DNA from: Sphingobacterium daejeonense
GTDB lineage: Bacteria; Bacteroidota; Bacteroidia; Sphingobacteriales; Sphingobacteriaceae
Length of the DNA stretch: 64,000 nucleotides
Direction: 5' to 3'
Assembly: GCF_901472535.1 (NCBI RefSeq)
Contig: NZ_LR590470.1
Coordinates: 186,001 to 250,000, forward strand
Positions 59,343-64,000 of the stretch are shown here, in pieces. The translations under genes were made by a program, and so were the position numbers. How positions within the stretch are numbered: the first letter of the stretch is position 1; each line of letters opens with the position of its first letter. Below the pieces are notes generated by a model that was given only the letters and a program-made list of their open reading frames with translations, made no database searches and was not told the origin of the DNA.

Positions 59343-60317
59343 ATGAAAAAACAGACCAAATTGTTCGAAATCATAAAGAGAAAAGTTTTTGGTCCCAAAA
59401 AATGGGTCGAAGAGGTCTCAAGTGTTCTTCACATGAGCCATGCTTCAGTTTACAGGAGGGAAAGGGGAGAGGTTCCATTGGATATGGAGCAGGTAGGGAT
59501 GCTTTCTGATCATTTCGGGATCGATATTGGCGAAATATTCCATGGGCAGGGCGAATATGTCCATTTTCGTTATTTGGATGTTGATGTGAATGATATGGAA
59601 AATTATCGGAACTATATAAATGGCATCATAAAGTCCATGGTCGAAACAAGATCTGCAATTAAAAGGGAAATCATCTTCTGTGCCGATGACATTCCTATTT
59701 TTCATTTAATGGCCTTTCCCGAACTTACATATTTTAAATTGTACGTTTGGTCGCAATGGATGGGCAATATCGATCACCAAATGCAATTTGAGGAATTTGT
59801 ATACAAGATGAAAAGGAACGATATAGAACCCCTGTTCTCCGAACTCAAAAAGGAATACGAAAGTGTATCCTCAAGAGAAATTTGGACAGAAAACACGATA
59901 GACCCTTTTCTAAGGCTTCTTGACTATTACGAAAATATTGGGAGTTTTTCAGATCCTGGTTCCCTTGGAAAGCTTCTGGATCAACTTGAAAGTTTAAGAG
60001 AAAAACTTGAAAAATATACCATAGAAAAGGAAAAAGTTGAGGGCGCTTCTTTTGAACTTTACATAACCCCATTGGATTTCGGTTCCAGCCAAATGGTCAG
60101 TATGGTCAATGAAAGATCCGTTACATCCATTAAGCTCTATACCATAAACAGTATCATGACCGCCGATATGAGGTTCCAAGAAAGCAATCTCAGGGTCATA
60201 AAGGGAATCCTGTCCAAATCGACCTGTTTGAGCCACACCTCAGAACGTGAAAGGGTCCAGTTCTTCAAGGGATTTCAGTTTAAGATCGATCAATTGCGAA
60301 ATAAATTGACGGGGTAG
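59343..60317 (+). CDS. HTH protein with long helical C-terminal domain
   Basis: 324 residues. Residues ~15-65 look like an HTH (WVEEVSSVLHMSHASVYRRERGEVPLDMEQVGMLSDHFGI), followed by helical and coiled segments (LLDQLESLREKLEKYTIEKEKVEG). The rest is not recognised. It is divergent from the AvrD-like gene with a 246-base gap, so it is the best candidate regulator of that pair. Confidence 0.6.
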   Translation: MKKQTKLFEIIKRKVFGPKKWVEEVSSVLHMSHASVYRRERGEVPLDMEQVGMLSDHFGIDIGEIFHGQGEYVHFRYLDVDVNDMENYRNYINGIIKSMVETRSAIKREIIFCADDIPIFHLMAFPELTYFKLYVWSQWMGNIDHQMQFEEFVYKMKRNDIEPLFSELKKEYESVSSREIWTENTIDPFLRLLDYYENIGSFSDPGSLGKLLDQLESLREKLEKYTIEKEKVEGASFELYITPLDFGSSQMVSMVNERSVTSIKLYTINSIMTADMRFQESNLRVIKGILSKSTCLSHTSERERVQFFKGFQFKIDQLRNKLTG

Positions 60318-60383
60318 TTTCATATGGACAGAATTTTCTCTTTCTATAGGTACATTAATATTTTCTACTGACAGCAAACTATA

Positions 60384-61556
60384 TTGGAATATAAAAAAGC
60401 ATCATATACGGATTTCATATCGGACCTGCAGAACATCCAATCGTCATTAATCCAAGGAGACTTTGAGTCCCTTAAGGATGTTTTCATTTTCCGTGATCGA
60501 AAAGAGCATAGTGTATTTTCATTGAACCTGGCAATAACTTTGTTCAAATCAGTTGATTCTGAAACTGACCTAATCAGGGAAGCCAAGGTACTGATTGCGC
60601 TCAGTGATAGCATCTATGACAATTTTCTGCTTTTCGACCGAAATACCTATTTGTCAAACAAAGAATACCTTCGGTATCAAATATTGAGCATACTCCATCA
60701 AATCGAGGATATCCTCTGTGATATAGATAACTTAAGCCCGAGGATATTTTATGGACTAAAGATGTCCCGTTTTGTTATATCTCTTGATAAGCCTCGTATC
60801 AGGGCTGAACTTTCAGCGATTTCCTCTAAGCTTAAACGCGTCGGTACAAGTAATAAATTGAGAGAACTAATTATGAAAACGGTAAGTGGCCAACTAAAGG
60901 CCGGAAAAATCACCTATGGACAGATTGACAAAATCCGCAAGGTTTTAAACAGAATAAAATTCATGGAAGGGTTTGACGATACGGCTATTGAGAAGGTTCT
61001 GGTCCTTTCGGACCTAGATCCCTCCGCAATAGCCTGCTATTTAATTGACAGATCCAGGTATTCATTGCTTGAAAAAGAGTCCCTCTATGACCAAGCGAAT
61101 GAATTGGTCAAGTTTAAGGAAGATACAGATATGCTATCCATCCTAATTGAGAAATATCAAACGAATGAATTTTCCATTACCGCGAAGAAACTGGAATCCT
61201 ATTACAGATCCCAAAGCTCCAATATATCCAAAAAAATAAAACTTCATAGAAAAGAAGCAATTGATCAACAGAACTATCAGGGGAATAGGAAGCTTCAAGT
61301 CAACCTGCCAGTATCCCAATTTGGGCTGTTCATAAGACTTGCCATGCAGGTTGGCTGGTTCGGGGAAAGAGAAGTAGCTAGAACCTTTGAGTTCTTTTCC
61401 AAGAATTTCTCTACCTCACGAACACTAATCATCTCACCTGAAAGCCTACAGAAGAAATCCCTAGATGTAGAATATTCTACTGCCAAGAAAATGAAAGCCC
61501 ATCTTATTCAGATGGTCAACCATTTAAACCAGCACCATAATACCTCCAAGCTCTGA
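60384..61556 (+). CDS. hypothetical protein, mostly helical
   Basis: 390 residues from a TTG; no in-frame ATG lies near. Almost entirely helical, no signal peptide. The C-terminal ~90 residues (SQFGLFIRLAMQVGWFG, FEFFSKNFSTSRTLIISPESLQ) recall regulatory proteins of Bacteroides-type conjugative elements, but I cannot assign a family. It stands directly before the mobile-element genes. Confidence 0.5.
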   Translation: MEYKKASYTDFISDLQNIQSSLIQGDFESLKDVFIFRDRKEHSVFSLNLAITLFKSVDSETDLIREAKVLIALSDSIYDNFLLFDRNTYLSNKEYLRYQILSILHQIEDILCDIDNLSPRIFYGLKMSRFVISLDKPRIRAELSAISSKLKRVGTSNKLRELIMKTVSGQLKAGKITYGQIDKIRKVLNRIKFMEGFDDTAIEKVLVLSDLDPSAIACYLIDRSRYSLLEKESLYDQANELVKFKEDTDMLSILIEKYQTNEFSITAKKLESYYRSQSSNISKKIKLHRKEAIDQQNYQGNRKLQVNLPVSQFGLFIRLAMQVGWFGEREVARTFEFFSKNFSTSRTLIISPESLQKKSLDVEYSTAKKMKAHLIQMVNHLNQHHNTSKL

Positions 61557-61668
61557 AGGAAATGAATGCAACATAACACCCTAATCAAAATTTATTTTCC
61601 ATTTTATCTACACTGCTAGATCCCCTAAAATCCCACTACACCTTAATCCCAACCTACATTTTTATTAA

Positions 61669-61691
61669 AGGGTGAAACTTTTCTTTCACCC
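61669..61691 (+). terminator. hairpin after the 60384 gene
   Basis: GGGTGAAA pairs with TTTCACCC around CTTTTC, then CCTTTC follows. It may end transcription before the next ORF. Confidence 0.45.
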
Positions 61692-61762
61692 CCTTTCACT
61701 GTTTTCGCCCTATGTAATTTTCGTGCTTTGTACCCGAATGGAAGAATAAAACCATCGGTAGA

Positions 61763-62026
61763 ATGAAGTACACGGAACTGGCATCGCTGCTAAAAAATGC
61801 AGCCGAACAAGGAACAGCAAAAGCCATCAAAGAAGAACAACCTGTTCCAGATCAGTTGACCAAAGCCGACGCTTACCGTCTGTATGGCCGTAGCAATGTA
61901 GATAGATGGCTCCGTGAGGGGCTTATCTTCAAACAACAACCTACCGACACTTCCCAAATCTTTTTTGACAGATCGGAACTCGAAGCCGTAGCGGCTTCGA
62001 GCAATCGGATCACCTACCTGCCGTAG
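61763..62026 (+). CDS. small DNA-binding-type protein of the mobile element
   Basis: 87 residues. LTKADAYRLYGRSNVDRWLREGLIFKQQ has the look of a MerR/excisionase-type winged helix in which a residue in the helix selects a site and the tail reads a second strand (IFFDRSELEAVAAS). The next ORF but one (62380) is a diverged paralogue. Confidence 0.55.
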   Translation: MKYTELASLLKNAAEQGTAKAIKEEQPVPDQLTKADAYRLYGRSNVDRWLREGLIFKQQPTDTSQIFFDRSELEAVAASSNRITYLP

Positions 62027-62379
62027 CGGACAGGTAAGCGCATCCGCTGCGATAGCGGAGCAAGAACGGTCTTTGACATCGAGGAGTGAAACATTATCCC
62101 GTGAGGAACGGGAAATTTTGCGAAAGTGAGGTAAGCCAATGCTTTGGCAATACCAATATGCTGAAAGCGCATTGGCAGGCGATAGCCCGGTCCGTACGGA
62201 CTGACGTGAGTAGCTCCGACAACTTACCATAATCGGCAACAACGGATCTTTTCGGCTGCCCGTTGCCCGCTGCCGGTTCCTTTATTGAAAATCTTAATCT
62301 CTATATCTGTAAACCGTTAAACCCCAAAGAAGCCATGACTCACTTTTGACACCGTTTCAATTGCGGACACTGCTTTGCT
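62027..62379. other. 353-base non-coding stretch with several short inverted repeats
   Basis: CGCATCCGCTGCGATAGCGG, CCCGTGAGGAACGGG, GTCCGTACGGACTG and GCCCGTTGCCCGCTGCCG-type repeats are seen. This could be a regulatory RNA or transfer-origin region of the mobile element; no nick-site motif was identified. Confidence 0.35.
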
Positions 62380-62580
62380 TTGCTGTCGAAATGGGCGCAA
62401 AACTATCAGGTCCAAAATCCGCTCAAAAAATCAGAGGCATTCAAGCGGTATGGGCCTAAAAACGTACATCATTGGGTCGATCTGGGACTGTTGATCCTTC
62501 TCAAGACGGCGACCACACCCGCAGCGGGGAGGGTCGACCGCATGGATATCGAAACCATCTGCAAATCCCAGCAGACCTAA
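62380..62580 (+). CDS. small DNA-binding-type protein, paralogue of 61763
   Basis: 66 residues from a TTG. NPLKKSEAFKRYGPKNVHHWVDLGLLILL matches the KADAYRLYGRSNVDRWLREGLI segment of the product at 61763, and AAGRVDRMDIETICKS matches its tail. An upstream in-frame stop at 62347 limits extension, so the N-terminus is short or lost. Confidence 0.45.
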   Translation: MLSKWAQNYQVQNPLKKSEAFKRYGPKNVHHWVDLGLLILLKTATTPAAGRVDRMDIETICKSQQT

Positions 62581-62610
62581 TCCTAATATAAACCTCCAAA
62601 AACAATTATT

Positions 62611-63444
62611 ATGACATCTTACAATAAAATCATACCATCCAACGAAACGCCAGACCTCGTAACCCTGCTCAAAGCATTGGGGCATGAACCGATTTCAATC
62701 AATTCCATTGAATTTGGGTACGCCAGTGTGTTTGGAAAGAGAAGCAATAACAAAATTGTACTAACGGTTAATCAACAATTTAACAGTTGGTTTGACAGCT
62801 CACTTCGCAAAGGGGGAAAGCTCATGGATTTTGCCCATACCTATTGGCCAAACCTGTCTACCGCACAGATCGAAGGAAAACTTCGGGAGATACAGGCCAG
62901 ATCAGCAAAAGAAAATAGGCCCCTTCGAAAACGGAAAGCAATCAGGATACCCGATTATCGTTTCGCCAGTGCTCACCCATTGGGGTATAACAATGAGTTT
63001 GCCAATTTTCTGTTGGAAAGCGATCTTTTGGAACTTGCCGATCTGAACATACAAGAAGTCCATTATTATGTCATCGATCAAAAGGGTAAGCGAAAGGACT
63101 TCTGTGCAGCAGGTTGGCAGAACGAAAACGGAGGATGGGAAGTGCGCGCCCAAAAATATTCGGGCTGTATCGGCACAAAAGGAATGACCTTTATTCCGGG
63201 AAGCCACTCCGTGCTTGCCATATTCCCGGAATATGTGGACTTTCTGAAAAGACGGAACGATGAGCATCTGTACTACGCATCTATACTGATACTGAACCAT
63301 CCCGAATTTTTGTCCGCCGCACTGAAACGTGCCAGCCATTTTAAAAAGGTACTATCCTATATCGATGATATGAGGCTAGGGTACCAATCAACGAGTGAAG
63401 TGTTCAAGGATAAACTACCGCATGCGGAGGTTAAACCCCTTTAA
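62611..63444 (+). CDS. CHC2/toprim-type primase-like protein of the mobile element
   Basis: 277 residues. NSWFDSSLRKGGKLMDFAHTYWPNLSTAQIEGKL corresponds to the WYDFG...GGNIIDLV region of the CHC2-like N-terminal fold in mobile-element primases, and YFPEYVDFLKRR-type sequence resembles toprim parts. The zinc ligands are not evident. The following gene has the same fold. Confidence 0.6.
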   Translation: MTSYNKIIPSNETPDLVTLLKALGHEPISINSIEFGYASVFGKRSNNKIVLTVNQQFNSWFDSSLRKGGKLMDFAHTYWPNLSTAQIEGKLREIQARSAKENRPLRKRKAIRIPDYRFASAHPLGYNNEFANFLLESDLLELADLNIQEVHYYVIDQKGKRKDFCAAGWQNENGGWEVRAQKYSGCIGTKGMTFIPGSHSVLAIFPEYVDFLKRRNDEHLYYASILILNHPEFLSAALKRASHFKKVLSYIDDMRLGYQSTSEVFKDKLPHAEVKPL

Positions 63445-63461
63445 TTATTCCATCCCTGCTT

Positions 63462-64000
63462 ATGTCAAAATATGTAAATGTGGATGACCTCCGGGAAATC
63501 GCAATTTCGGACTTCTTGGCCCGTCTCGGCCACTACCCGGTACGCAGGTCGGGCAAGGAACTATTTTACCACAGTATGCTACGGGAAACCAAGCAAGATA
63601 CGCCATCCCTTACCGTATGGGACGAGGGTGGAAAATGGATAGACCGGGGAGGCCCGAACTCGACGGGCATAAACGGCGGTAGTATCGTCCAGCTCGGCCT
63701 TGCCTATTGGCCAGGGCTTTCCTTTGTCGAGGTACTGGGAAAGATAAAGGATACCTGCGATATGCAGGTATCCATGATACCCGTTTATGAACCTGTCAAA
63801 TACCCTACAGAACAAGAGCAGAAAGGATACGCCTTTGAACTCGTACGAACACAGCCAATCGGCAGAAACTTTGTACTGACAAAATACCTTGAAGGACGAG
63901 GGATATTGGACATTGCACATGGATACATGCAAGAGATCTATTACAGAAACCGTCTTGATATCGAAAATAAAAGTATATTCTATGCCATCGGATGGAAGAA
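63462..64000 (+). CDS. primase-like (CHC2/toprim) protein, runs off the window
   Basis: At least 179 residues from the ATG at 63462; open to the last base. LREIAISDFLARLGHYPVRRSGKELFYHS, DTPSLTVWDEGGKWIDRG and INGGSIVQLGLAYWPGLSFVEVLGKI follow the CHC2-type N-terminal domain of Bacteroidota conjugative-element primases. The toprim and helicase-like remainder lies beyond the window. Confidence 0.7.
   Translation, partial: MSKYVNVDDLREIAISDFLARLGHYPVRRSGKELFYHSMLRETKQDTPSLTVWDEGGKWIDRGGPNSTGINGGSIVQLGLAYWPGLSFVEVLGKIKDTCDMQVSMIPVYEPVKYPTEQEQKGYAFELVRTQPIGRNFVLTKYLEGRGILDIAHGYMQEIYYRNRLDIENKSIFYAIGWK

Noticed and set aside
60384..61556. RteC-type excision regulator
   Set aside because: Only a loose resemblance of the last ~90 residues in hydrophobic pattern; no firm motif to support the name.
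1..64000. tRNA or rRNA genes
   Set aside because: No cloverleaf with CCA-proximal stem or rRNA-like sequence was recognised by eye; a covariance scan would be needed to exclude them fully.

Overview
The window is about 64 kb of Bacteroidota DNA, most likely from Sphingobacterium or a close Sphingobacteriaceae relative. The case rests on a PafA-type alkaline phosphatase, a TlpA/SusC/SusD/DUF6520 nutrient-uptake locus, a DsbD split into two genes, TAnnTTTG-type -7 promoter elements and a Bacteroidota-type mobile element. No rRNA, tRNA or CRISPR array was recognised.

Layout. 1-17.7 kb is chromosomal core: the end of an outer-membrane barrel gene with a di-haem cytochrome-c peroxidase, uvrA, a PafA-like phosphatase, an Rrf2 regulator, a VOC protein, murF, pfkA, split dsbD, birA, rsfS, ftsH, a LUD-domain protein and a rhomboid protease. 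17.7-29.8 kb is patchy: SRPBCC, RibD-like and GNAT genes, a permease remnant, an S41 protease, a comM cut off by a repeated double-HTH module, a truncated IS21 element, thioredoxin-like and aspartyl-protease-like exported proteins. 29.9-38.2 kb is a defence-type island. It holds an AbiE pair, a tight operon (DUF6088, OGG-like HhH glycosylase, small Ser/Gly-start protein, PfkB-deoxyribosyltransferase fusion, QueC-like, SagB-like nitroreductase) and a divergent nucleoside-phosphorylase-fold protein. 38.8-48.7 kb is a mosaic: Crp and DJ-1 genes, a truncated UvrA-like ABC protein, a beta-propeller lipoprotein, a serine-recombinase fragment, and a GC-richer block with a TPR histidine kinase, its response regulator and small exported proteins. 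49.2-50 kb has an HTH gene, a near-perfect operator palindrome and a hairpin-rich non-coding stretch. 50.4-57.4 kb is the TlpA-SusC-SusD-DUF6520-AraC locus. 57.5-61.6 kb holds an AvrD-like gene with a P-loop partner and a divergent HTH gene. 61.7-64 kb enters a conjugative or integrative element (paired small DNA-binding-type ORFs and primase-like paralogues), running off the window.

Sequence quality matters for every pseudogene call. More than twenty genes, including the normally essential ftsH, are interrupted by single-base length changes, mostly in homopolymers, with the protein otherwise intact on both sides. This looks like uncorrected sequencing or assembly error, so those genes are given as full spans with the shift noted. 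Real decay (IS21, comM, the FtsX-type remnant, the second HTH copy, the recombinase, the UvrA-like protein) is of a different kind: missing domains and lost flanks.

The candidate undescribed system is the nucleobase-centred operon at 31.8-36.1 kb with its divergent neighbour. It shares the QueC and OGG parts of type IV CBASS but shows no CD-NTase or TGT, and adds a PfkB-deoxyribosyltransferase fusion and a nitroreductase.
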